NCBI GenBank assembly: GCA_030407085.1
Contig: CM059582.1
Location: forward strand, 203,154,001 to 203,218,000
From: Trichopria drosophilae
Lineage: Eukaryota; Arthropoda; Insecta; Hymenoptera; Diapriidae
Direction: 5' to 3'
DNA: 64,000 bases
How positions within the stretch are numbered: the first letter of the stretch is position 1; the number at the start of each line of letters is the position of its first letter. Below are positions 11,045-23,066 of the stretch, one piece after another. The notes under the pieces are model-generated. The model was not told the DNA's origin and searched no databases. It saw only the letters and a program-made list of their open reading frames with translations. Position numbers and translations under genes: made by a program.

Positions 11045-11192
11045 CCGTTCACACTGCTCCTGAAGCAAGGAAAAGTTTAATTAAAGTGGATCCAAAATCG
11101 GCTTTTATAGGTTATTTCTACTATATTTATAGGTTCAAAATCAATAAAGAACTAAATCGCAGCTGCTTCTCTTCTCAAGATATTCGTGTTCA
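11045..11192 (+). repeat. Left arm of outer inverted repeat
   Basis: This about 148 bp segment recurs inverted at about 16603-16738. Shared blocks include GTGGATCCAAAATCGGCTTT, AATCAATAAAGAACTAAAT and GCTCCTGAAGCA-like ends. The two arms enclose about 5.4 kb, inside which lies a second TIR element (11230-15443). Confidence 0.75.
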
Positions 11193-12539
11193 ACATTTTT
11201 GTTTCTACTCGGGTATATTTATAGTTGTACACTGAAAGAAATTTTATAGCCGATACAGCAAAAGTACATTCCCTGTCAGGTTATGGCTGATACAGCCAAG
11301 TATCTAAGCTGCATTAGACATTGGTTTCATCTAAAACAGCAAAAGGCCTTGTGCTGACTGGTTTTGCTGATTTAGCAAAGCGACTGGGCTGAATTAGACA
11401 TCGGTTTCATCTAAAACAGTAAAAGAACTTTTGTAGCTATATCAGTAAGATATCTCGACTGTACTGGACATTGGTTTCATTAATACACGAAAGTCATTTG
11501 CTTAAAACAGCAAAATAACTTTCCCTGCAAGGCGTAGCGTATCGTTGATTCGTTACTCCAGTATCTTCGTGGGGTCACGTGGGGTACTCAGTAGTTTCAA
11601 ATTTACTGTCAGAACCCATATTTGGTGTTATACGGCATATTGCGTGCAAAGACAATGATATTTTTTTGTATATGAAAATATATATTCGTACTTTGCGGAG
11701 CATTTTCAGGCTTTCGAAGTCTTATGTTATGAAAAATTTGACATTATTGAAGTAAAAAATTTATTAAATTACTCTCCTTTATGTATCAACCAAATGTACG
11801 GAAGGCACTTTATTGTTCCAACTTTTCCTGCCACCTTTTTCAAACTCTCCTGTTATATTTTTCACAAGATATGAGTAAGAGAATATTAGTTTTCTTCAAA
11901 AGGGATTAAAAAAGTGCCCCCTTTTTTAATACTTTCTGTAAGTCAATATTTTGTTAAGGGGATGAAACACTGAAAGATCTCAAACAATGAATTTTCAACA
12001 TAACATTTTTTGGGGGTTAAAAATACATTCTGGCGGTCAAAATATGAATTTTGTTGGGTCAAACGTTATTTTATTGCAATTGTTTACTTAGAAAATGAAT
12101 AAAATGTGTTTTGTATTCATATAAAATTTTTGACAATCCAAATTTACAACGAGAAGATGTATTGCTCTCATTACTACGCTATTAATTTCTAAATTTGAAT
12201 CGAGTATGTATAAAGATATGTATATGTATTGTATGTAATATGTGTACAAATATGTATAAAAATGAATTCCTAATTATGCAAACCGAGTAGATCGATATGA
12301 TCTTTTAGAGACTTATCAGTTGACATTAGGATATAACATATGAATTTACATTATTCGACTGCAATAAAACAAAAGAGACCTTCAAATAGAAATTTATACC
12401 CAATACAAATTTATACATTAATAATTTGTCGAGACATAAACAACGGACTAGCACCATCATAAATCCATCTTTGGTTCCAGCATGTAGGACGATGAATCGT
12501 TTTCCTTCAGCAAGGGATTTTCTCAAGGATGAATTAATA

Positions 12540-13205
12540 TCATTGTCAATTAATGATTACTTGCAACTTTTTTAATACGTACGTATTAAGTTTAATTTTT
12601 TCTTTAATCGCTTAATGAAAACTTGCAAATTGCCTAATACGTAAAACCATCTCTTAACGAATAAGCAAATTTTTATCTAAAGCCGAACATAGAATATTTA
12701 AAGTTTACTTTTTTCTTTATTCGGTTAATGATATACGTCTAGGTACTTATTAGAAAAGTTGCTAATTCTGTATATATTCTACTTGCGGCTTTAGATACAA
12801 ATTTTCCTATTCGTTAAAAGATTCATTATTGAAGCATGTCCTTACAACTTTAAAGATATTTCAGGAACTACTTTTCTTCTTAACTATATCAGTAATTATT
12901 TGCAACTTTTGTAATACGTATGTATGTACAAAGTTTAATTTTATCTTTAATCGAATAATAGCAACTTGCAACATGCCAAATTTGTAAATACATTCTTCGA
13001 TAGGGCATCTCTTACCGTATGTAGCAAATTTTTATCTAAAGCTGAACATAGATTATTTAAAGTCTACTTTTTTCTTTATTCGGTCAATGATTCCTTACAA
13101 CATGTCAAATAAGTTGCTAATTCTGTACATATTCTATTTGCGGCTTTAGATACAAATTTGCCTATTCGTTAAAAGATTAATTATTGAAGCATGTACTTAC
13201 AACCT
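12540..13205 (+). repeat. Tandem duplication of about 345 bp
   Basis: The block at about 12548-12890 recurs at about 12895-13205. Shared landmarks are CAAATTTTTATCTAAAGC near 12668 and 13028, TACTTTTTTCTTTATTCGGT near 12707 and 13065, and CGGCTTTAGATACAAATTT near 12784 and 13142. Inside each copy the motif around TTATCTAAAGC also occurs inverted as GCTTTAGATAC, so each unit can fold back on itself. Confidence 0.75.
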
Positions 13206-13219
13206 TCAAGAAATACGCA

Positions 13220-13565
13220 GTATTTGAACAGTTACGTTGAGCGAGGTCAGCCTTCGAAGACTAAATTACATATGTTAAAATCACATTGACTTGACGGATG
13301 CCTAACAAAATTATTCCAAAGGATTTTTTTGGACTTAAAGAAGCTAAACATGCATAAGAACATAGTTACGATGAGGTAAACCAGCCTTAGAACAATAAAT
13401 ATATTAAAATCACATTAACTTGACCGAAGGCTGATAAAATTCTTCCCAAAAGGATTTTTGCACTCGAACAGGTTAAATATGTATAAGAATACAGTTACGA
13501 TGAGTGAAATCAGCCTTCGAACACTAAAATATATTAAAATCACATTAACATGACCGAAGGTTGAT
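13220..13565 (+). repeat. Three direct repeats of about 120-145 bp
   Basis: Three diverged copies start near 13228, 13366 and 13498. Each carries GTTACG(A/T)TGAG, CAGCCTT(C/A)GAA and a TTAAAATCACATTAACTTGA segment. No open frame is maintained through them. Confidence 0.75.
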
Positions 13566-13569
13566 AAAA

Positions 13570-14760
13570 TTACACTCATCAGCAATCAGCCTGAGGATCA
13601 AAAAGTATTTAAGTTTTTAATTATACACAGTAAAACTCTTACCGTATAAAAAGTTATTGATATGTATTGATCAAAACTAAATATCAAATCAGAATTGCCT
13701 TTATAAAAGCTCTTTTATTGCTGATTTTACATTTATACTTGAATCATAAGATATTCTTATAAACACCTATAACTAAAATTGACGAATGGAATTATCTACC
13801 TGTTAAAACGTCTCAATCTGAGAATCGAGCGGTTCTTAGGCTGTTAATTATATAAATGAAGTGAAATTTTTACCGTATAAAGAAATAAGCACATTTATTG
13901 ATCGATACTAAGTATCAGACCAGAATTCCCATTGCTAAATTCATTCATTACTGAGTGTACATGTATATAATTGAGTGAAAAGGTATCTTCATAAAAAATT
14001 TTCACCAACTGCTCAACTAAACTACTTCACAGCATGTCCTACCAGTTAGGAACAATTAATCTGTGGATCAAAAATCTTTCAGACTTTTAATAATATAAAC
14101 ACATTAAAACTGTCATAAAGAATTGAATTCAGAATTGATTATAATTTATAGGAAATACTTTTAGTTGTTGGCGAAGAATATTTCATAAAAATATATTTTG
14201 CGTAAAAGCAATTCTGATCTGATATTTAGTATCGATCAATAATTTTAAATAACTTATTATAACAGTTTTACTTTTTTTTTTAATTTAATGATTGATTCTA
14301 AATATCAGACCAGAATTGCTTTCATGTGAACACTTTTATTACTGATTTTGTTTATTCTTCGTCAATTAGAAAGAATTCTTAATGTAACTCTTTATACAGT
14401 GACAGTTTTACTATGTCTGTATTTTAAAAGTTTAAAACCTTTTTGATCCATAGATTAATTGTTCTTAACTGGTAGTTTAGTTGAGTAGTCGGTGAAGATT
14501 TTTTAACGAAGTTGTCTTTTTATTCAATTATATGCACATGTAAAATAAGTAATTAATGAATTTGCGCAAAGGCAATTATGGTTTGATATTTAGTATCAAA
14601 TAATAAATTTCGATATAATATTTTAACTTACTTAATGCATACTTTAACAGTTTTACTGCAAATATATAATTCAAAACCTAAAAACTTTTTGATCCTGAGG
14701 CTAATCGTTTCCAATAGGTATAAGAAATGCCATCAGACAATTTGAGTTCGAATCGGTAAG
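13570..14760. repeat. Inverted array of about 270-450 bp units (palindromic centre)
   Basis: Units in one orientation on the left (13585-14130) are matched by inverted units on the right (14180-14740). CCTGAGGATCAAAAAGT near 13591 pairs with ACTTTTTGATCCTGAGG near 14683; ACAATTAATCTGTGGATCAAAAA near 14051 pairs with its inverse near 14442. TTTAGTATCGATCA-type segments alternate orientation several times, so the DNA can fold into a long imperfect hairpin centred near 14150-14260. Confidence 0.75.
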
Positions 14761-15445
14761 AACATTTAATGTAAATGTCTTCTAGTTCAAGCATAAATAT
14801 AAACTTATTAAACTTTTATTTTATTTTCCTAATATTTGGTCAGTCTACTAATGATAGGGATATGGGATCTAATAGGTTGTCAATTTGACAAGTTAACCTC
14901 AAACGTGAGGTTAAGTTGTCAATGCAATAAAAATACACACTAACACACACTTCACATCAATAATTGTATTTCGCATCATTTCGCGTGATTATATACAATC
15001 ACAATATATCATGCTTTATTTTTCCACCTACATCGTGACGAGGAATAATGCGACCGGGCCGGGCGGGAGATTACGCGCAAACTACCTTACCGGCGCTCGA
15101 TGATCGGTACACACTAATAGTTCCCATCAGATACTTACATAGCTGATACAGCTACAGATCTTCTCCTATAGTACAACATATTATTACTTCTAAATTAGCT
15201 AAAGAGCTTTTACTGCGACAGCATAAGTTGGGGTTAGGTACATTGACACTCGTAGAATAGATAGTTATTTAGCTGTTACAGACACAGGTCCTTTCCTGTA
15301 TGACGGTGTCATACCACTGTGTCTAAAACAGTCAAAGACTTTTGCTGAAACAGATAAAGTACTTTCGCTGTGTTTGGCCAGGAGAAGTCAGTTACTGGAT
15401 CAGTAAAAATTTTGTCTATTACAGCTATGTAGTTCTTTCAGTGTA

Positions 15446-16600
15446 CTTATCTCATTTTTATTTTATCTTATGAGATTTAATACTATTACAAATTTTTCCT
15501 TATCTTTGTTGTCTACTTTTTTCCAATCTCACACAAAAAAATCGATTTTACTTCCATCACATCGCGCCCAACTGCACTGCTACTGTGCAATTTTTATGGG
15601 CAATTTCAAAATTCTCAACTACCACGGTATAAAGACCAATGATTTCGGTCTCGTTAGGAGGCTGAGCAGTATGACCTCTCACAATCAACGGTTTCCATCG
15701 CATAGGTGTTGAGAAGGTTGAAATTGTCCATTGAAACATTTATAGGTTTGAAATCATTGGATTGTCACTGGATCCACCTTTGGCGCAACCCAGAGTCAAC
15801 GGCTATTTGGATATTTCAAAATTAATTTTGTCCTTAATGTGGTTATTGTAAACCTTTAAATATGAAGTGATGAATATTCTATGACTGTTTTTAAAAGTCT
15901 TGACGGATAAGATTCGTCGTCCATCATTGAAATCTTATATCGGTCCCAAAACTTCAAAAAATCACGATGAACAGACTCGCCAGATTGTTCGGACTAATAG
16001 CCTAAACCATTGTTACCGTCAATAAACTGCAAATTATCTTTTAAATACTCTAAAATTACGTCAAATTTTAATGTTATAGAAATATTAAGACTTTGAAGAC
16101 TTTTACGTAATTCGTCTATATACAAATCCAGCGAAGGTCCTACTTTACCTGATGTAAAACTGCAATGGATTAAAAAATATACGTGCTAGCTCTACCAACT
16201 AGGAAGACGCGACACGGCGCGGCGTGGTTAAAGTAAAATTGCAACTTTTGCAATGCGACGTCGATAACATAGAACACGAAAGTAAGATAAGATTCGTAAT
16301 ATCATTTATTATCATATAGTAAAAATAATAATGACATACGTACAACTAGAAATATAATTACCGTTAAACAGAGTAACTGGGAAAAGAAGGATACCTTCGG
16401 ACACATATTATAATTGAATTTTACGTTTTAAACATTCAGATTGGGTTGTTAGAATGTGTATAAAGCAAATAAACTAATAAAATCGTTATTACCTGAACGT
16501 TTTAAGCTTAAAATTCAATTAAAAAACAAGTGTCGAAAATACCCTCCTGTCCAAAGTTACCTCGTTTGGCGGTATTAGAAAGAAAATGATAAAATACGAA
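15446..16600. other. Spacer with no recognised gene
   Basis: AT-rich DNA with overlapping short frames on both strands at 15470-15739 that match nothing I recognise. A short GC-rich patch (GCGACACGGCGCGGCGTGG) lies near 16207-16225. No transposon ends were found. Confidence 0.4.
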
Positions 16601-16602
16601 TA

Positions 16603-16738
16603 TCTTGAGAAAAGGAGCAGCTACAATTTAGTTCTTTATTGATTTTGAATCTATAAATGTGGTAGAAATCACCTATGAAAGCCGATTTTGGATCCATTTT
16701 AATCAAACTTTTCCCTGCTTCAGTAGCGGTGTGCGTTA
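16603..16738 (-). repeat. Right arm of outer inverted repeat
   Basis: Inverse of the segment at 11045-11192, with about 80 percent identity by eye. The decayed coding sequence at 16745 starts immediately after it. Confidence 0.75.
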
Positions 16739-16744
16739 TGAAGC

Positions 16745-17815
16745 AATTTGTTATATGTATACCGAAAACGATGCATAGAAAGGGTCCAATGAAGTGGCAA
16801 GTTTGCTACTTCATTACAACGAAAGAAAAGTTACACAAGGTGTAACCGAATTTATATTATGGTCTGACAATTGCAGTAGACAGAATAGGAATAAAAATGT
16901 ATTTTCGATGTTCGTTTACGCTGCATCTAAATAGAATAATGTCAATATTAAGCATGCATTTTTAGAAGTAGGCCATACGCAAAACGAAGGTGAATCTGTG
17001 CCTGCAACATTCGAACGACATTCAAAGGGTCAGAAAATTTATTGTTTTGTCGAATGGTGCGAAATGAGTAAAGAGTGAAAAAATTATAAAACCGCACTAT
17101 GAAGTTGTATTAGTTACTTCCCATGTAGAAAATATAACGCTAGTCTGGTCAGAGTCTGGCCAGCCTTCCCTATGTCTGACCAGGAAATCACAGGAATTGT
17201 AACACTCTGCCGACAGGATTCTGACCAGGATAATCCTACCAGGTTCCGATCAGAATCTTGCTTCTCCGACGAGGTTCCGATCGGATTCCTGCTTTGTCAG
17301 ACCACGCACTTCCTACAAAATTTGATGAACCTAACCTAAATATACCTCGGTAAATTTTGTCAGATTCTGATTAGAATCCCTGAGTAAGGTAAATGTGGCC
17401 AAGATTATGGTCAGAATTATGGAAAATCTGAGGCAATTTCCACACGGGTTACGGCATGATTTACGACTTTCGAGAATTCTCTTTTCAAATGAATTGGTCT
17501 AAGATACAATTACAAAAAAGGAAAAAATCAAGTGTTTCGTTGCCCATTACAAAAGTGAACCACGAATATGCTTCAAAAGAAACCTCAATCAGCTCAAGTA
17601 TAAATACTCATTTGATTCAGAGTACGAAACTCTCAGAATGAGGAAACAAAAAAACAATACAAATGTACAAAAATTTATTATGAAAAATGCTTACTTCCAA
17701 GAACAAGGACTGCGAAGATATAAGATTTATTATTAGCATTATGTAAAAGCAATATTATACCACAGTCTTACCATGAGCACTACAATTCTCTCCATGCAAG
17801 AACAATAGGAAATGG
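16745..17815 (+). pseudogene. Decayed transposon-associated gene (DUF7869-like)
   Basis: Plus-strand translation gives EFILWSDNCSRQNRNKNVFS, then a stop, then KHAFLEVGHTQNEGESVPAT and FVEWCEMSK. The pattern D-N-C-x2-Q-N...FL-x-V-G-H-T-x-N-E...E matches a domain widespread in arthropod and cnidarian genomes beside transposases (DUF7869-like, by memory). Coding similarity resumes at about 17455-17640 (MNWSKIQLQKRKKS) after an interruption at about 17140-17430. Several in-frame stops make it a pseudogene. Its natural function is unknown to me. Confidence 0.55.
17140..17435. mobile_element. MITE-like insertion within the decayed gene
   Basis: About 300 bp interrupts the coding similarity. It is rich in TCTGACCAG/CTGGTCAGA motifs. 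The left edge TAGTCTGGTCAGAGTCTGGC and the inverse of the right edge (TAATTCTGACCATAATCTTG) are related, suggesting short terminal inverted repeats. No target duplication could be fixed. Confidence 0.4.
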
Positions 17816-17824
17816 AATAGTATT

Positions 17825-18050
17825 TTCGGTGCGCAAAGTATACTTGTGCGTAAAGTAAACTTTACGCACTCGATTATACTTTACGCACGAAAAAGCCGTA
17901 CGTAAACAATATTTCGGCACACGTGTGTGTGTGTGTAAAGTTCTTTACGCATACGCCCTTGTATCGAAAACTACTATTACGTATGGCTTTTTCGTGCGTA
18001 AAGTATAATCTAGTGCGAAAAGTTTACTTTACGCACCGTAAAGTGATAAA
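17825..18050. repeat. Hairpin family B repeat, copy 1
   Basis: A cluster of imperfect palindromes built on GTGCGTAAAGT...ACTTTACGCAC. It occurs in both orientations, around a central (GT)n and a TTCGATACAAG-like joint. Similar clusters lie at 22825-23025, 40553-40690, 44850-45460 and 48770-48990. It is non-coding. Confidence 0.7.
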
Positions 18051-19440
18051 TTTCAAAAAGTTCCAGTAAATTATAGGGTGGTGCATAGCATGGGAGACAA
18101 GGACGTCAGTAGGAATCAAGTGTAATAATATAATACTATTATTATTACAATGTCAGTGATCATATGAAATAAATACATATATTAGAAATCCCATATATTT
18201 GACAAATACGATACGGGTCAGGAAATTGGATGTCGGAGTTCTGATTTGCGTCTCTATTCCGCAGTCTTCTGTGCACTCTTAGGAAAATAAATATACACCC
18301 TAGCAATAATTTATTTGGGTTTAAAGGCTATTTAACCCTTAGTTTCAACGGCTATTTTAAAGCCTTCTCCTCCCACTACCTTGGTCAAATATGTCCTGCC
18401 TCTTGAAAATGCTTACATTTGTGCAATTTATAAAGTACAATTTGAATTTTCTCTGGGTCGAAAACGACCATGGAGTCGAGATTAAGGGTTAAGTTCTTTC
18501 CAAATATATACATATACTGAACATTGTATTGTAATATTATTAAAGTGTGAATGTTTGTTAACCTATGTTGAATAGAAATATTAGTGACAATTACATCAAT
18601 ACGCTTCTAAAAAAAAACGATCGTAGTGCTATGTCTTTGCTTTAAGAAGACCAGAAATAGAGTTTGACATAATACAAGTTGCTGGAATCTATACATATTC
18701 TCATAATGTATACAAGACTGCAGAGGCTGTAAGGACTACGACATCCAATTTTCGGATTCGAACACTCTAAAATTATTGGACTCAAATTTCAGTCCCAAAG
18801 GAGAAGAAAATGAGGTAGGCCGGGTTTGGACTATACATTTGAGTTCTTTGGAGTCAAAATGTAGTTTAATGGCGTCAATAAATACGGAAAAAGAGAAAGA
18901 CGACTGAATACCGTATAGACAGAACTAGTTACTATACGCGGTCGGCTTATTTATGTCAACTCGCTATAACGTAGTCAATTTTGAAGATTTTGAAGCGAAT
19001 AAGAAAGCCATTGTTCGTTAGAGATCCCCGCGTCTAATGGTGAAATAATAAATTATATATCTCAATAAACAATAAAGTGATTAATTTTTTTCTACGCAAC
19101 TGCAAAATATACCTTCTGGCTCTTCGAGCATATTTCGCGTAAAGTTGTTTGTCGTATATAATAGACATTAAATAAATCTGTTTGAGAAGAGCTGACTATA
19201 TACGCAGAAAAAAAAGTCTTAAAATTGTTAGAAATTAAAGTGGCTTAAAATTAGTCTATGTCTGGTGCATAAGTTTGTCCTTTTCTAATCGAGCTGGTTT
19301 TTGTTACATCTTAATAGCTATAGCCCATCAATGGTCTTAAATTAAGACTTATTTTTTTAGATGTATATAGTTGTATATAATTACTTCTTTAATTGTCTTT
19401 AAGTAGAATTGCAATCATCTCTGAAACAGGAAACTTATTT
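18051..19440. other. Intergenic DNA, no gene seen
   Basis: AT-rich sequence with ordinary composition. No coding frame, RNA gene or repeat unit was found on either strand. Confidence 0.45.
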
Positions 19441-19446
19441 CAATTA

Positions 19447-20716
19447 TTACTTCGACCCAGACCTTAGGTCTGGACGAAGTATTGAATTTGGTCACTGCGG
19501 GCATAAAAATTACCCTATAGTTTTTCATCAAATGCCGACGTTTCAGACCCCAAGGAGCCCAAATCAACAATAAACTAGTGTTGGCGTGGTGCCTCGCTCG
19601 CTTCGCTCGCTCAGAAACTTCGACCCAGTGGAGAGTCGGCTATTCCTTAAGACTCGTTTGTTTACTAACAGCTTTCAATTATATTATAAAATTGTATTGA
19701 TATTTGAGGGTCCAATCATATTTAGGTCCAAGTGGCTTCGATAGACATTACAACAATATAGTGTTTCTTATATATATGAAAATTGAAAATGAGCATTTTC
19801 AAAACTTCGACCCCGACAACAGGTCAGCCGAAGTATTAATAAATAACGATTGCAAAACACTTACTTCAAGCACTTGTATTGGAATAGAATATCCGATGCA
19901 TATTACATGTTTACAATGTTTTACTAATTACTGTCTGTATCATTACGATCTTATATATACAACATATATATACATATAATTCGTCAAAGATATCTTGAAA
20001 GTGTCGAAAAGATCTCTGACGGATATGTTTTAGATACTATAAGACATCTTTTAGATATATCGAAATAAGTATTTTCGTATCAACGGCGTAAAAGAACTTG
20101 TGAGCCCGTAGGTGATCACCGCGCCCGAGGGGCTGGCAAAGACTACCGCTGTGGGGTAGGGGGTCGAAACGTCGAAATTTGATGAAAAACTATAGGGTAA
20201 TTTTTTGCCGAGGTGACCAAATTCAATACTTTTTCAGACAATAGTCATAAACATTTTAAACCAGTTTCTATGGTATTATCGTTGACTTTCGGACGAAAAT
20301 TCATATAACCTTTTTTGTAGAGAATTCCATGCTCTATCTTTTTTGTTTGAAACATTTTTTAATAAAATTTATATTTTTCAAAATAAATGCAAAAAACTAC
20401 AAAGAAACTTAATTGGGGCTAATTTTTTTTAGTAATGGACCGATGGATCTGCGCGAAAATCTAATCAGATCTAAGTTATGCCAAGACGCGTATTTTAAAA
20501 AAAAAGTTATGTCAATACGCTTATCCGTTCGCGAGTTATCGCGAGACAAAAAAACGTCCGTACGTACGTACAAGATCACGGACACAATTTTTTTTATTGT
20601 TGATTTGGGATCCTTAGGGTCTGAAACGTCGACATTTTATGAAAAACTATAGGGTAATTTTTATGGCCGAAGTGACCAAATTCAATACTTCGTCCAGACA
20701 TAGTCTAGGTCGAAGT
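19447..20716 (+). mobile_element. Family A repeat, copy 2 (most complete)
   Basis: Begins TTACTTCGACCCAGAC and ends with the inverse, GTCTAGGTCGAAGTA, giving terminal inverted repeats extended by TGAATTTGGTCAC/GTGACCAAATTCA. Inside are GATGAAAAACTATAGGG (twice, inverted relative to each other), the CTCGCTTCGCTCGCTCAG core, TTCGACCCAGTGGAGAGTC, and GGTGATCACCGCGCCCGAGG. No long frame is shared between copies, so it is non-autonomous, about 1.27 kb long. Its right end abuts an inverted copy. Confidence 0.75.
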
Positions 20717-21960
20717 ACAAAATTTGTGCCCGTGATCTTGTACGTCCGTACATCCCGTTTTTTTGTCTCGCGATAACTCGCGAACGGATAAGCGTATTGA
20801 CATAAATTTTTTTTTTAAATACGCGTCTTGGCATAACTTAGATCTGATTGGATTTTGGCGCAGATCCATCCGTCCATTACTAAACAAAATTAGCCCCTAC
20901 ATGAATCCTAGACTTTCCTTTGCGTAACATACTCGTGTAGTGCCCTTGTTTACAGTTATCTCCAATACATATACAAATATAGGTTTTCATCAAATGTCGA
21001 CGTTTCAGACCCGAAGGAACCCAAATCAACAATAAAAAAATTTGTGTCCATGCTCTTACGTACGTCCGTACGTCCTTATGACTCGTTTTCTTGTCTCGCG
21101 ATAGCTCGCGAACGGATTAGCGTATTGACATACATTTTTTTTAAAATACGCGTCTTGGCATAACTTAGATCTGCTTAGATTTTGGCGCATATCCATCTGT
21201 CCATTACTAAAAAAAATTAGCCCCAATTAAGTTTCTTCGCAGTTTTTTGCATTTACATTGAAAAATACAAATTTTATTAAAAAATGTTTCAAACAAAAAA
21301 GATAGGACATGAAATTCCCTAGAAAAAATGTTTTATGTATTTTCTTCCTAAAGTCAACGATAATATCATAGAAACTTGTTTAATATGCTTATGACTATTG
21401 TCTGAAAAAGTATTGAATTTGGTCACCTCGGAAAAAAAATTACCCTATAGTTTTTCATCAAATTTCGACGTTTCGACCCCCTACCCCTCCGGGGTAGTCT
21501 TCACCAGCCCCACAGGCGCGGTGATCACCTGCGGGCGTATAAGTTCTTTTACGCCCTTGATACGAAAATAACTATTTCGATATATCTAAAAGATGTCTTA
21601 TAACACAGTAAACATGTAATATGCATCGAATAGTCTATTATGATACAAGTGCATAAAGTAAGTGTTTTGCAACTTTTATTTATTAATACTTCAGCCTGTT
21701 GTCGGGTCGAAGTTTTGAAAATGGTCATTTTCAATTTTCAGACATATAAGAAACACTATATTGTTGCAACATATCTATCGAAGCCACTTGGACCTAAATA
21801 TATGATTGGACCCCCAAATTTCAATATAATTTTATAATATAACTCAAATCTGTTAGTAAACAAACGATTATTAAGGAATAGCCGACTCTCCACTGGGTCG
21901 AAGTTTATGAGCGAGCGAAGCGAGCGAGGCCCCACGCCAACACTAGTTTTTTATTATATT
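20717..21960 (-). mobile_element. Family A repeat, copy 3 (inverted, abutting copy 2)
   Basis: Inverse of copy 2 with about 85-90 percent identity by eye, starting straight after it, so 19447-21960 is a 2.5 kb imperfect palindrome centred near 20716. It ends in CGAGGCCCCACGCCAACACTAG, the inverse of the internal CTAGTGTTGGCG landmark, and so lacks the outermost TIR segment on that side. It also contains the GGGCACTACACGAGTATG-type segment of copy 1. Confidence 0.7.
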
Positions 21961-22800
21961 CAAATTATTGATAAATCGGAAATTGAATTGCGTAATTTTG
22001 TGAAATTGCATAATTATACAGTTGTATTTACGTAATTATTATTCAGATATAAAATCTTATGTCAATGGATGAACTCTTGTCGAAAGATAATTTCAGACCT
22101 GATACCTTATGTAGATGGATAAACTCCTGTCGAATGAAAGTTTCAGAGCTAAAATTTTATATCGATTGATAAACTGGGATTGATTCATCGAAAACAAATA
22201 AATAATATTAATCCAACTACTTCTTTGCTTTATTTTGAATTACATATTCTTCATGCATATTCTAATATCAAATATATTACATTGGAATATAAAATAAGTC
22301 CAAAATGTAATAGCTGTTTCATGTGGAAATCCGGAACGATGAAAATTAAAATTACAACGTCGTTAAAACACAACATTACGTGTTCTAAAATATCGTAATA
22401 TGTTTTCTACAGTGATCGATGTTAGTAGACCAGTGGTATGCGTCGTGCGCAGTCGTTTGTTCAAGATTAAGCATCCTAAATGATGATCACTTTCTTGAAT
22501 TACGTTTAAAAAAACAGTAAAATTAAATTATAAATAAACATTTTTTAAATTATTTTTTAATATTTTATATGTCAATTTATTCTCATTGCTTCTAAATGTT
22601 TCTTCATTTACTTGGATAACTTGGCGATTTAAATATTCATAGCTTCTTTAGCGAAGTATTCAGAAGCATTCAAATTCTCTTCATTCTATACTTTCTAATG
22701 CTTTTATAATTTGATGGGAGAGTTTACACTATTTAGATTAATGTAAATATGTTATTGGCTAATTAAATCTCCTTTTTATTTTTTATTTAGTTCAGCTTAA
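21961..22800. other. AT-rich DNA with a short tandem repeat
   Basis: Three diverged units of about 60 bp (CAGA..TAAAATCTTATGT..ATGGATAAACTC-type) lie at about 22044-22175. The open frame at 22180-22398 resembles nothing I know. The rest is AT-rich intergenic DNA. Confidence 0.45.
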
Positions 22801-22824
22801 TTTTGTTATATCCTAACAAGGGTG

Positions 22825-23025
22825 TAAAGTGTACTTTTACGCACCGGGCGGGAACTATACTAAAGTACAACTTTACCCACGACCGTTCTCTTGACGAATT
22901 TTGTCGTCGAGAGTGCGCAAAAGTGAACTTTACGCACGAAAAACAGGCATCAAAAGTACTTTACGCACTAACTTTACGCACACAATTACAAAATGTAGTT
23001 TTTATTATATTTGCTGGGTGTAAAG
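22825..23025. repeat. Hairpin family B repeat, copy 2
   Basis: Alternating AAGTGTACTTTTACGCACC, AAAGTGAACTTTACGCACG and AGTACTTTACGCAC palindromes, as in the other family B clusters. The open frame at 22803-23066 runs through them and is not taken as a gene. Confidence 0.65.
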
Positions 23026-23066
23026 TTTTATTGGAGGCTGTGCATATACAAAATCAATTGATATGA

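Larger units (their letters stand above)
11230..15443. mobile_element. 4.2 kb non-coding element with repeat-built TIRs
   Basis: Both ends carry the inverted sequence CACTGAAAGAA, each bordered outside by TA (11228-11229 and 15444-15445), the insertion mark of Tc1/mariner-type elements. The TIRs are made of diverged about 70 bp units with ACAGCAAAAG and TTGGTTTCATCTAAAACAG (left, to about 11530; right, from about 15115). The interior holds direct and inverted arrays and no coding frame. It would need a transposase supplied in trans. The boundaries are well supported; the superfamily is inferred from the TA alone. Confidence 0.65.
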
